Origin: Gnetum montanum
Taxonomy: Eukaryota; Streptophyta; Gnetopsida; Gnetales; Gnetaceae
Assembly: GCA_015680685.1 (NCBI GenBank)
Contig: MNCI01010140.1
Coordinates: 25,872-89,871, forward strand
Direction: 5' to 3'
DNA length: 64,000 nt
Shown: positions 36,930 through 48,700 of the stretch, piece after piece
Layout: each line of letters opens with the position of its first letter
Position numbering within the stretch: position 1 is the stretch's first letter
Translations under genes and position numbers: made by a program
The notes under the pieces: model-generated
Told to the model about the DNA's origin: nothing
The model's database searches: none
The model's input: the letters and a program-made list of their open reading frames with translations, nothing else

Positions 36930-37296
36930 TAGGGTGGGGCCGATATTCTAAAAATTTAAAATTTTGAAATGTGAATTTGTTTCCCAATCCAAAGCCAATG
37001 TGAACTAGACTTTCTCCCCTTTTCACTTCAGTGCACTTATAGTTATGGTGCACTGAATTAGCAGTTGGGGTTTCAAGATGTGTGTTTAGGTTTTAAATGA
37101 ATATTATATGTCAAATTTTGCAAGTTTTGATCACAACTATCATTCTACAACAAAAACACATTGGAGAAGAGCTATAGTAGAGGTTCTTGTGGTATAAATA
37201 ACTATTTTTTAGTGTGAAAGCCTCCCATCTTCCTCAGAGCTAGTGTTGATCTCCCATCCCTCTCAATTCTTAGTCATTCCTAGCATTGAGCCTACC
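36930..37296 (+). promoter_or_regulatory. Promoter and leader of the B antisense gene
   Basis: TATAAATA lies at 37193-37200, about 100 bp before the ATG at 37297. The intervening leader (CCTCCCATCTTCCTCAG... in style) is conserved in A. A TATA box at this distance in front of an ATG with a plant-like context (ACCATGGCA) suggests an internal promoter firing opposite to the element's main transcript. Confidence 0.55.
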
Positions 37297-37424
37297 ATGG
37301 CATCAAAGCAATGAGGGGGAAAGAGCTAGAACCCTATGATCTAGAAAGTAGATGAATGTGCCTAGGATTTGGAAGAAGCACATAGGCCCATCTCCATCCA
37401 AGATTCTTCTATTGCTACTCCAAT
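37297..37424 (+). pseudogene. B antisense gene, exon 1
   Basis: 128 nt, the same length as exon 1 of A (9271-9398). ATG in the context ACCATGGC. The start reads MASKQ, stop, GGKS; A reads MVPKECGGKS, so the B stop replaces a single residue. The donor GTAGGT at 37425 aligns with GTAGGG in A, followed by the shared AGTTCTACCTAT. Stops interrupt both copies. Confidence 0.6.
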
Positions 37425-39009
37425 GTAGGTAGTTCTACCTATATTGTTTCCTTTGTTTCTTATGGTATTCTAGTTTTTTGCTAGTTTTTGGCTTCCTATG
37501 TGTTAAGGCCATTTTTTCCAAATCTACTCTAGTGAAGGGATTAACATAGAATTTTGATGAAATTCCACCTCCTATTTTTTCCTCTTCCATGTAGATCTAT
37601 AGGCATTTCATTTTTTTATATTTTGTAGATTCAATTTTGAAATTAAGGCTTTCTGTTTCATGCTTTTTTCTCAAAATTTTGGGGTGTGGCCATTTTTTAA
37701 GATCTGGGCAATAGGATTTGTTAAAATTAAATTTTATAAAATTCCCACCCCCATTATTTTTGTGTAAATTTCAATATATTTCAATGGTTTTGGCTATTTC
37801 AATTGATTTCATGGCTATATGAAATCTAGGTTTTGAGGTTTTTGATGTTTTGGCAAGAAAAACTAGGTAATGTTGTGTATTTTTTTCTTGGGATAATGAT
37901 AATTATTTTGTGAAATTGAAGGTTATATGTTCATAGCCCTCTTTTTTTTCTTTTTAATTAATCTTATTCCATTTAATTTCAATTCATAATGATAATGTTA
38001 TGGTTGTTTTCTTAACATTGTGCAGTTAGGTTGTTTGTGCTTCTTTTGTAATTTCATGCAATTTCTCAAAAAAATTTGTAAGAAAATTGCAAATGTTTTG
38101 GCTATTTTCTAGTCATCATTGAAAAATATTTGGCTTCAGCTTTCCAATGGAGGTGGAATCAGTCCAATTGAACTTAAAATGAATTTTCTATGAATTTTTT
38201 GCTAAGCACATGTAATAAGGATGGTTGTGCCATTTTCAAATTATTTTCCAAATTGACCAATTTTTCCTACATAAATGGAAAATATTTTGAATGTTTTCTA
38301 AACATGGCTACATAGGACTCATTTCAACCTTTCAAAAATTAATGAAATCACTTTGTTTGAAGCTCAAACAATTTTTTGGTAAATGCTTTACCAACCCTAC
38401 ATGAAAAGAGGTAAATGTTGACAACTATGGTTTTGGCTAAATTTTTTCATGTTTTATGGATATATGGATATACTTTTTTGGTTTCAATTTTCATTGTTAT
38501 AAGGTTCATAATTTAATTATTCTTTTTATGGTGAAATCACTAAAATTAGAGCACAAACAAATTTTTGATGAATTTTTTGGCTATGGCTATGTGAACAAGG
38601 CAAAATTATGGTCATAGCACGTTACCCTTTTGGAAATCGAAGTGGTATATATATATAGCTTATGTTTTTCTTATTTTAACATCTAAAATTAATGCTTAAT
38701 TTTTTTTAAGAAGAGTAAAAGCTTCTTCTATTTTTAGGCAACATTTACTATGCCTACATGATTTTTTCTAACTTCATGATGCTTTTTTTAAAATTTGTGC
38801 ATAGTTTAGATGTTTTTCTTCCAAATTTATGCATTCTTTGCATAATTTAGATGTTTTTCTAAACTTATTCTTACTTTTTCTAAATTTATGCATAGTTTAG
38901 ATGTTTTTTTTCCCAAATTTATGCATGCTTTGCATAATTTAGATGTTTTTTTGCTAAACTTATGCATACCTTAGACTAAGGTTTAATCATGGCTATAACA
39001 CTTTGGTTG

Positions 39010-39801
39010 TGATGAGTCATGAATTTTCTGACAACTGCGATATCGCACCCACAATATCGCAGCCTGTCTCCTCATCTATAAATAAGAGGTAGGAAGATCT
39101 AATAAGTCATCTTTTAGTTAGTTAGTGTTTAGTATCTTCATTTCTTTCTCTCAACCCCTTTCCTCTCTGTGTATGCTTGCAGTGTGGTGAATGTAATTGT
39201 ATGACATCTTTTAATCAAGTGTGATGTACTTGGACATGCACATGACCAGAAATAAAGATTGAGATTACTTCATCATTGCAGCATTCACTTAGTTTAATCA
39301 TTTAATTAATTGTTATTTACATCTTTCCTAGTTAATCTTTTCTCACCCTTAAACTCATGTTAAAATGAAGAATAAGTACGACTTGATTACAAGCACTTAA
39401 GTGTGACTACTTGGTAACCCAGTAGCATACCTAGGATCTACGCTTAGTAATCCCAGTGGTAGTTGTGCACGAAGTCCAAGGTATGTACGGATAATCGAGG
39501 AACAGATGCTTATCGCACTTAGGCTAGTTTAGATTCTCTCACCCTCTCTCTCCTATATTAGTGAATATTACTTTCCACTGCCTTCAGGAGTATCATTAGG
39601 CTAGAAGTCCTTCATACACCTCACTCTAGACTGAACCATACGTGACAAAGCTAATACTAGTCCAAGTGGGAAGATAGTGAACTATGACCTAAGACAAATT
39701 GTCTAGATGCCACAACTAGTCTGTCTGTGGAGTTCAACCGAATCACGCGTGTAATGCTCATATTCGTATGCTTGAGTGTAGGGGTACCTCGCCACTCATC
39801 A
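39010..39801 (+). repeat. C 5' LTR
   Basis: 792 bp with ends TGATGAG and CTCATCA. Palindrome TGCGATATCGCA at 39036-39047, TATA box CTATAAATA at 39076-39084, AATAAAG signal near 39252. One copy of the GTACGACTTGATTAC unit. It differs from the 3' LTR at scattered sites, mostly transitions. Confidence 0.95.
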
Positions 39802-39802
39802 T

Positions 39803-39820
39803 TGGTGCCGTTGCCAGAGA
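39803..39820 (+). other. Primer binding site of C (tRNA-Asp type)
   Basis: TGGTGCCGTTGCCAGAGA lies one base after the LTR. It matches 15 of 18 bases of TGGCGCCGTTGCCGGGGA, the complement of the plant tRNA-Asp 3' end, a primer used by Athila elements. The differences are transitions expected from decay. Confidence 0.85.
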
Positions 39821-39924
39821 TTAGTTATATCACACAAGGTCATTGTATAGGAATTAACGAGATATCTTTTAAGAAGAAATAATTATAAAAAGTAACATAT
39901 AAATTCACACACAATTTCACAACC

Positions 39925-41907
39925 ATGCCTCTCCTACAAGACTATGATAATGCCACGTCTAGTGAGGCAATTCATTGGAGAACCAACAAATTATCTGACA
40001 ATAAATATTGGAGTATGCAACCCAAGGTGGGGGTTTCTTATAAACATAAATGAAAGCAAAGTCATCCCAACACACAAAAGCATAACTTACCTGATGACAA
40101 TGAACCCCTACTGGCCACTACAAGCCTAACGCAAATACAAGAGGCTGTTTGAATCTCTTGTAGGCATCATAAAGAGAGTTCTCTACCTAGGCTCAATTTA
40201 AACAACTTCCCCAATTTTTCAGGAGGCTGTGACTTAGATCCGCAACAACATTTACAAGCCTTCTATGATGCCTGTACATGGAACAACATTGATAATAATT
40301 GGCAAAAAACTCAAGCTCTTCCCTATGACACTTGTTGGCCAAGCAAAAGTATGGTATAGATCATTAAAACCAAATTCAATACGACGTTGGCCAACAATGG
40401 TATAACTCTTTAACGAAAGATATCAAACCTATGCAAGAGTGTCAGCCTTGAGGAAACTAATACAAGAGTGGAAACAAGCTCAACATGAACCCTTGGACAT
40501 GGCCTTAGAAAGATATTATGTACTGTTAAACAATTGTCTAGGCCATGAGTTCTTTGAAGAAAGGCTAATGTACCATATCATTGATGGGCTTCGTGATGAA
40601 ACAAGAAAGATCCTAGGGATGTATGCTCAAGGACAACTATACGAATTATGAACCCATCAATTACAAGAGCTTATTAAGTATTAGAAAAAGAAGGAGATAT
40701 GGGTAGATGGGAGAATTTTGAAAAACATCAATGGGACCAAACTCTCAACTTAACAAAGGTCCATGATCATAAAAAGGAGAAATTAACCAATCTCAACGTG
40801 GAAGAATCCTCTCTGCCAGTACAACAATCAATAGAGGAAGTCGAGGAAAAGATTAATAAGACATTGGAATGGATGTATAAAAAGTGTGGAGAATTTATCA
40901 ACATCATTGGAGATAGAGTTTTGACAACCCAAGAAGCAAGACAAAGTCTCAGTAGACAATTGGAAAGAAGGGATAAGGAAAATAAGAGCTCAACTGCCAA
41001 TCATACGTATAAATGCAACATATGCCTATACGATCACCCCAAGGGCCAATGCCCAATATTGTTACATTTATATGAGCATTGGGGAAACATGTTACACCTA
41101 GAGTTCATACAAAGATACTGTGTTTGATCACAGTGGAAAAAATCCCAGTTGTGGCAAAGGCAACCACTAAACTAGAGGCACCCTTCGTATCGTCCGAACC
41201 CAAACACTTATCTTGTTCAACATCCTATTTCCCCAACTAGGTCAACATACTCTATCTCACCGCATTATCATTCTCCTTAATACTATCAGCCCATGCCTTC
41301 AACACAACCACTACCTTGTGTACCTTACACTTCTTCTCAATTTCAATTTTCTCATCCTTTCCCTCTTTCTACATTGCCACAAATTGTTCCTAAACTATCT
41401 GCACCAAAACAACAACCTCCGAACATTACTTGTGCTACTACTACCAACAGCAATGAGAGGCCTCCTCAACATCCAAAGCATCCCTTCTTTAAACATGACC
41501 ATAAGAAGGGACAACACAATTCCAAGGCCACTACATCCTCCAACTCAACACAAGTCCAACATTATGGTGCACCCTTATCTTCAAACCCAATGCCTCATGT
41601 TACTTCATCAGGGCCAACAATGAACACTCCAACAACCATACGTCCCAATGAACATAGCCATGGAGGGCAACATCCTGATCCTTGCATACCATCTAACAGT
41701 CCCAAGTATCATAGTGGATCAACTCGTTATCCGAGAACCACATCTCATAAATTGCCCCACTATGCTTATTATAACCAACTGTGTGGAGCCCAATGGGGTA
41801 GGTATGACCAGGTCCTAATATTTCCAACATGCAAGGATCCTCATCTTCCACTTATTAATCCTTACCATCCTCAACCTTTTAGTTATGGGGGATATCCCCC
41901 ATTCTAG
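39925..41907 (+). pseudogene. C gag
   Basis: ATG at 39925 (MPLLQDYDNATSSEAIHW). The capsid region reads DPQQHLQAFYDACTWNNI (40240), FPMTLVGQAKVWYRSLKP (40320 on) and LERYYVLLNNCLGHEFFEER (within 40439-40651), matching the Athila/Tat retrotransposon gag pattern. The nucleocapsid part has a zinc knuckle at 41014-41052 of the form CX2CX3HX4C (CNICLYDHPKGQC), the Athila spacing. A Pro/Ser/Gln-rich tail (41293-41907) ends the gene. There are frameshifts near 40220 and 40690 and several stops. It would form the virus-like particle. No protease follows. Confidence 0.82.
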
Positions 41908-43801
41908 TAACAAGAAGGATTAATAACCATTTTTTATTTTCTTTAATTTTACAACTTTTTTGTTTTCCAGTTTTTCAGTTTTCAATTTCTTGTTTTATCA
42001 TTTTGTCTTTTTATCTTTTACGCTTTTGTAAGTAATCTCATCTAAAAATAAAACACTCATGTGGATCATTGGTTGAGGTGTGTTCTATGTTATCGAGTCT
42101 TGAGTGATCAATTATGTGGACAGTAAGCCCATTACACCCACTCATCCACTCAACAAATAAGAGGTTCTGTTCGAGGGTACAATGATATTCTTGACATCCT
42201 TGAAACTTAAAATTAATTTTTTGTTCATTGTACCCAAAATGAAGAAGGATGGACCAAGAGGGAATGATTAGGGTGTGACATCAAGGGGACTTGCGGATTC
42301 TCTTTGGTGACGTCTGTGGGAGTTATCATGTAACATGCTTGTACTAAGGTCCTTGTAGATCTAACGAAAAATGGGAGTAAGAGTAATCAAAAGGGCACTC
42401 AAAAATCCAATGTTGTTCTAGGGGGTCCCACTAGAAAGACATGCACCCATGCTTGAAGGTTGGCAGCTTCTCTAGATTTAGTAGAAAGAAAAAAAATAAA
42501 GAAAAGAGAAAAAAAGGAAGTGCCACAAAGCAAAAAAATCACTCCTCCTTTGAATAAAATGCCAAGTGATCATATGCCTTGTTGTTTTGGTACTCTCATA
42601 GTCAGTCGCTCATCATGGGATTAAACAATGCAATGTCACTGATCAGAGGAATGGACTTAGTCATGATCTTGGAATGATATGTTAATGACACATTAATCAT
42701 GCTTTTCATGTAGGATTCATTGTGCCCTAGGTCAGTTACCTCATGTCCCAATCTCTACAATCCCTTTCTATAGTTCATCTCATCTCACTATTCGTGTAAT
42801 TGTAGCTCGTCTCGTGTGTAACGTAGAATTCTTACCTCATTCCGATGATATTTACATGTGTGTGTTTTGTGGAATTAGTGCAGATTACATTTAACCCTTC
42901 TAGTGCCCACAGACACTTTTAAGTGTAGTTACACAAGGGCATTATAGGTTGGAACCTACTTTGGGGAGGACCCACTTATGTAATCTTTTGTAATTTTCAC
43001 TTATGACATAGCTCACACACATCATTTATTACCCTCAGCGTATTGTTCATGATATTATTTTCCTTATTATTATCCCTCCAATTCAAGTTCCTATGAATTA
43101 TCACATAGCCTTTTTCTCTACCATCCGAGGTTCTTATTGATAAATTCCACACCATCATAATTTTCCTACCTTTAGAACTAGTTGAATTATCCTGGAACCC
43201 TTTAACAATCATCCATATGTCCTTAATTTATATTGTTTAATTTCAAAAGAAATATTAAAAATTTTGTACATTCTCTAAGTGCCCTAACTTCAATGAAAAT
43301 ATATATACGTGACCCCCTATGCTAATCAACATCATTTTCAACTGTTCATGCAGGGGAAGTTTTTCAAATTCCTCTCTATGACTCGTGATTGCGCACCCCT
43401 TGCTTTCATATCCATAACTCACTCGTTGGTACTCCGATTTTCATTCCATTTGAACCTACTTGAACCTAAAGTGTTTAGCTTAGATGTGGGGGAGGGGCAC
43501 ATGCTGAATAGTGCATAAATTTTTTGAAATTCATCATCACCCGAAGGACATATTTAAGGGTAATTAGTTGTAAAATTAAGAATAAAATGTGTGAAAAATA
43601 ATTTCATCCCCTTAGCTATACCAGAAAATTAAATTTGGAAACCACCTAAGAAAAGAGGACTCAACATTATAATATTCTAGGGACATGTTCTTCCAATAAT
43701 TAACATCACATGAAAATAAAGTAAATCTATTAAGGCAAGTAGTAAGGTATAACCTAACTTTGGTAATAACCTTACTAACGATTGGCCTTGTGTGATTGCA
43801 G
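41908..43801 (+). other. C internal non-coding stretch where pol is missing
   Basis: No pol motif is seen on either strand. The stretch has an A/G-rich run at about 42485-42528 (AGAAAAGAGAAAAAAAGGAA). It ends in a pyrimidine-poor splice-acceptor-like TGTGATTGCAG (to 43801) in front of the 3' ORF. If spliced, this stretch would be an intron between gag or leader and the 3' ORF. Confidence 0.6.
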
Positions 43802-44569
43802 ATGGCCCCAAAACGCGGACAACAAGAAGGTCCTGCTCAAGGTGTGATCAAACAACCTAGAAGAAGTGAAGGATATGTTCCTACCAAAAAACATGCAGAG
43901 CAGGAGGAACAATCATTTAGTATCCACCAAGAAGACCCTACTACTATAAAATCAAGGCAGGTGAAAGGAGGAGCTGCTGCAGCATCTAAACAGGGATGAT
44001 ACAACACGTTGCCCCAGGATTGTGTTCAAACCATCCACGAAAGATCCATATTCACTATAGTAATCATGGAATTAAAATTTGAACCTTTCTTAAAATTTTC
44101 TCCAAAGTTCGTTAGGGATCACCTCAAAGGATCCCCATTATGGCCTATCCTCTTTGAAAGCGGTGCTTGGTACTTAGGGGAAACATACCAACTTTTTCAC
44201 AATAAAGAAGAAGGCACCATTGTTAACAATTGTGGTGTGACTATTGGTTTCTCTGTTCAAGCCATTTCGGAAGTATTAAACCTTTTGAATATAGGTCCAA
44301 AGGTTGCTCAGAACCAGCTGGACACTTTCAGAACTGAGTAACTTAATAAATTGTTGATAGAGAATAAAAGGATGGTAGAAGAAAAAGAGAAGGCTGACTG
44401 GGGTGCCTCTATGGCACAAGTGCAAGCTTACGCGCATGCCAAGGTACTCAAGGCCTTACAAGAGGAGAAACTCCATGTCATACTTTAACACCATAAAATT
44501 CCAATACCTGGAGCATAAGAAAATGGAAAGACACCCATGGAGGAGCCACTGCCACCAGGAACTACATGA
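43802..44569 (+). pseudogene. C 3' ORF (256 codons, four nonsense changes)
   Basis: It starts with ATG directly after CAG (acceptor-like) and continues in one frame to TGA at 44567. Only in-frame stops break it: TGA 43997, TAA 44339, 44486 and 44516. The N-terminus is basic (MAPKRGQQEG, KQPRRSEG). The middle contains LKFEPFLKFSPKFVRDHLKG, then YQLFHNKEEG and GVTIGFSVQAISEVLNLL. This resembles the 'putative plant transposon protein' type domain also seen in NA. The C-terminus is a predicted coil (IENKRMVEEKEKADW). The position after the missing pol matches the env-like ORF place of Athila, but no signal peptide or membrane segment is visible. Confidence 0.65.
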
Positions 44570-44741
44570 GTTCCATCCAATTTTGTAATCATAGGATTTT
44601 CTTTTGTATTGTGTCTCAATGTTTTTCTGACTCCACACTATGACATGAATCCATTTTAGCTAGTCAATAATCCCATACCTATCCACTATGTAATCAATGG
44701 AGCTTGTTTTCACTTTAACTTGAGGACCAGTTTTCATTTAG

Positions 44742-44752
44742 TCGTGGGGGTA
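44742..44752 (+). other. G-rich tract before the C 3' LTR
   Basis: GTCGTGGGGGTA directly precedes TGATGAG. The same text (GTCATGGGGGTA) precedes the LTR at 590, so this is the plus-strand primer region of the family. Confidence 0.6.
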
Positions 44753-45561
44753 TGATGAGTCATGCATTTGCTCACAGCTGCAATATTGCACCCACAATCT
44801 CACTACCAATGCAATATCGTAGCCTATCTCCTCATATATAAATAATAGGTAGGAAGATCTAATAAGTTAGCTTTTAGTCAGTTAGTGTTTAGTATTTTCA
44901 TTTCATTCTCTCAACCCTTTTCCTCTCTGTGTATTCCCACAATTTCGTGAATGTAATTTTACAGCATTCTTTATTCGAGTGTGACGTACTTGGACACGCA
45001 CATGACTAGAAATAAAGGTCGAGATTACTTCACCATTGCAACATTCACTTAGTTTAATCATTTAATTAATTGTTATTTACTTCTTTCATAGTTAATCTCT
45101 TCTCACCCTTAATCTCATGTTAAAACACAGAATGAGTACGACTTGATTATGAGCACTTAAGTATGACTACTTGGTAACCCAGTAGCATACCTAGGATCTG
45201 TGCTTGGTAATCCTAGTAGTAGTCATGCACGAAGTCCAAGGTGTGTATGGATAATCGAGGAATGGATGCTCATTGCACTTAGGCTAGTTTAGATTCTCTC
45301 ACCCTCTCTCTCCTAGATTAGTGAATATTACTTTCCATTACCTTCAGGAGTAGCATTAGGTTAGAAGCCCATCATACACCTCACTCTGGATAAAACCATA
45401 TGTGATAAAGCTAATACTAGTCCAGGTGGGAAGATAGCAGACTACGACCTAAGACTAATTGTTTAGATGCCACAACTAGTCTGTCTGTGGAGTTCGACTA
45501 GATCACGCGTGTAACACTCGTATTTGTATGGTTGAGTGTAGGGGTACCTCACCACTCATCA
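44753..45561 (+). repeat. C 3' LTR
   Basis: 809 bp with the same ends as the 5' LTR. The U3 palindrome reads TGCAATATTGCA (44779-44790): both CpG of the 5' LTR copy have become CA/TG. A 17-bp stretch (CTCACTACCAATGCAAT) near 44799 is absent from the 5' LTR. TATA box ATATAAATA at 44836-44844. Confidence 0.95.
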
Positions 45562-45734
45562 GGTTGTGACACTTTGATTATGGTAATAATTCTTTTATGG
45601 AATTTTATAAAATAATTTATATAAACACCTAAAATATTTTTACATAGGCTAATTTCACCTCTGACTAGATGTTTTCTCCAAATTTGCTAAGCAATTGCAG
45701 TTGGTCATAATGCTTTTGTTTTACTTCATGCAAG

Positions 45735-48700
45735 GTCTTTTTGAGGAATTTCCTTATCATAGTGGAGCTTGTTGGTATCTTCTACTATGTTATTCATCCT
45801 AAGACCAACACCCCACCACATGACATGCCTTTCAGGAAGCTCTCATTATGGTTCTAGCCTAGGAAAATGGACTTTCTTGTCGACCTCATTAGAAATTTCA
45901 GTGCAATGTTGTGGTCACACTTGTCTACAAATGTAGCTGGGGTTGTTGTGGAGAAATTGTTGCCTTGGGCATCTAGCCTTATTGCTAGATACATTACTAT
46001 TAAGCTACTTCCTAAGACTACAAGGGAACTAGCAAATTCCATAAGTCCATGTTACCTTACAAAGATCTAGACAATGCAAAAGTATAGTTAGTTTAATACT
46101 AATAATACTCTAATGGTGGTGCGTAAAGCCCACACATTACTCCAAAACCTACCTAACATCATGTATCATTTATAGGGGTAAACATGATTATTGTAATGCC
46201 TTATGCCTTTGGATTGACTACCTTCCCTAACTTCATCAATTTTACAACTTCTTGCAAGTACAAGGTCAATGATTAGGGTTTGTTCATCAATGATCAAATC
46301 CTAGAAGTGGCTCAAACTACTTTGGATGAATTCACCAAGAGTCCTTAAATCAGAATTGTTGTGTATCAATAGTTAAGATGGGACTTTGATGAATAAGGCA
46401 CTAGGTTTAACCATGTATACAAGAGGTGTAAGGATGATAGGACAATGCACAACTGGTGGGTAGATGTCGATAGAACAAATCAAACCCTCTTAGTTGGGAC
46501 CTCTACTCAAACCACATGGAAGAAGAAAATGAAAGGTAAATGTTAAGGCTATAGTTTCTAGTATTTTATGGCTATAACTTTGAGTGTTCTATTGCTTTTC
46601 TTAGTCATTGAAATTGCTCATGTTGATGCTAAACTTTGGTTATTACTTTGAATGACCTTCCACCTTGGCTAATGTCACTATACCACTTTCAGGTTGACAT
46701 CATGAGGATACCCTCATCTTGAAGTCTGATGAGGTGACATCAGCACAAGAATGGTTAAACAGACAAGCACCTAGGTATGTTCAAGTAAACATCCAATTTT
46801 TAGGTTTGTTTGATGTATTTATGACACCTATCCCTTTCATTCCTGGTGTGGAGATATTGCATGTCATTGACTCCTTTGATGAGAAGGTTGGTTATTTTAA
46901 CACCATCATCTAAGATGTGAAGGTAAACATGGATGTAGGTGCTAGCCTCTTCTGCAACTTGTTTGGTGTCCTTGCTAATAGGGAAAAGGTTCTTAGTAGG
47001 AAAGTAAGAAAATCAAATAATTACAACAAAGTTCTAGAGTGGCTTGGTACCAACATGGGCCACTCTAGAATTTCAATGGATTGCTTCATGAATCCTAATG
47101 CAAAGGAATTGTATCCTTTGTTTAGGTCTCATGCATTTCCCAAACTACTATTACAAAAAAAGGCAATTAGCCTAGCACAAGGGCGAACCTTTAAGAATGT
47201 CTTGATGTAGGGCATTAGATTTGATTGGGTAGCTACTTTGGCTATTGGGATTTAGGAGAAGATCCTTAGACTTTGTGATGATACCTCTATGATAATCCAT
47301 ATGAACTTTGCATTTTTGCAAGTTATTTGAAGAGTTTTGTAGAGTTTTTAATGATGTACAGGAATGGATGATGGGTTTTCCAAGACCCAAGACAACTTTC
47401 TAAGCCTTTGATAAAGCACATTTATCCAATAGTGTAGGACCAAAACTCACCATAAGGGATGGATGATATGTTATCCATCACCAGCAACAATATTGATGCC
47501 AGATAATACAAGTCTCCTAATAGTCATGATGAAAATGAGCCTCTCACATTTCCTGCAAGTTTCTAGGATGCTATATGATGATGTATGAAGGCTAAAGGAG
47601 CAGCTAGGAAGAAACTTAAGAGGCCTATGGAGGAGGCACCCCCAGCATCAAACTAGTCTATCCTAAAGAAGCTTAGGCTTAAGCTTAGGCCATCATAGTA
47701 GGTAGTTGTAGGTATGCTTTATTTAAATTTAGCTATTTCATGTTTTAAAGTTTATGGCTACTTTACGATTTCATGTGTTAACTAGTTTGCTATGTGCTAT
47801 GGTTGTAGACAAGTGTCAAGCTATAATAGCCCAAGATACTATGGAGGTAGAATGAAGGCATGCAAACTAGGCACTCCTAAAGTAGCCTATGATTGAAGGA
47901 TTTGCAAATGCAAGTATAGATGATCTAGACACCATGTTTGGTGAGGTGCTACCAAGTACCTCTCCCATCATCATCCTAAAGGAGGAGGGGCCGAGTATGC
48001 CCATACCTTAATATTGCCATTATATCTCACTATTTATCATTGGTTTTCATCCTCACTTTCAATGATTGTTATGCTTACAGTAGTTTCTAAACTACCAATG
48101 CAAGCTCCCAGCCCTAAGTTTCATGTGAAACCATGGGTAGAGACTCTAGACAAAGTGGAGTTTATGTGGCTAACAACATCATCAATCAGTTGCATCAAGT
48201 TGCACCTAAGATAGGTAAGGATTTTATTTTATGTGCTTTAATCATAGGATTTGCTTGCATTATGGCTATCTTAGGGCTATGTTTTATGGTTGTATTTTAT
48301 GCTTATGTAGTGCCCTTTGTGGAGTGGGACCCCAATAGAAACATGGAAATAGTCTCCTTACCTAAGCTTCCCTCTGATGTATCTAGTGTATCCATGAAAT
48401 TGTACAAGACTCCTTTTGAGTTATCAATGTTTTGTGCAAAAACTTCATGGAAGCTAGAGAGGTTCAAGAAATCCCTATGGAAGGAAGTTGTGTTCTTAAG
48501 GGAAAAGAATAAAAAGAAGGAGGATACAATTAGAGATCTCCAAGACTGTTAGGCCTTGTGAAAGACCAAGTGGCTAACTATAAATTCTAGACTAAGAAGA
48601 TCACATGGACCTACTACTAGCATGTCATTTAGGACAAAGTAGCACTCCTATGAGAGATGGTAGAACAATGTATATAGATGGACCTCATCTCCCAAAAGGT

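Larger units (their letters stand above)
39010..45561 (+). mobile_element. Element C: complete Athila-like, pol-less LTR retrotransposon
   Basis: LTRs 39010-39801 and 44753-45561, target duplication GGTTG at 39005-39009 and 45562-45566, tRNA-Asp-type primer site, gag, a ~1.9 kb non-coding stretch, a 3' ORF and a G-rich tract before the 3' LTR. No protease, RT, RNase H or integrase sequence is found in the 4.95 kb internal region, so it is non-autonomous. It is the youngest insertion in the nest: ends and duplications are exact, and the 3' ORF shows nonsense changes but no frameshift. Confidence 0.93.
37425..45734 (+). other. B antisense gene intron 1, holding element C
   Basis: Without C (6552 bp plus one 5-bp duplication) the intron is about 1.75 kb, the same as in A (7542-9270). 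Repeated words TTTAGATGTTTTTCT and AAATTTATGCAT occur near 38800-38960. The acceptor is TTCATGCAAG ending at 45734. The AAAATTTT-rich text is otherwise featureless. Confidence 0.6.

Noticed and set aside
41213-41623. 136-codon + strand ORF
   Set aside because: It overlaps the Pro-rich gag tail of C in another frame; the gag frame at 41293-41907 continues the frame with the zinc knuckle.
43802-44569. Envelope glycoprotein of Athila type
   Set aside because: The position fits, but no signal peptide or membrane segment is visible, the N-terminus is basic and the core resembles the plant transposon protein domain.
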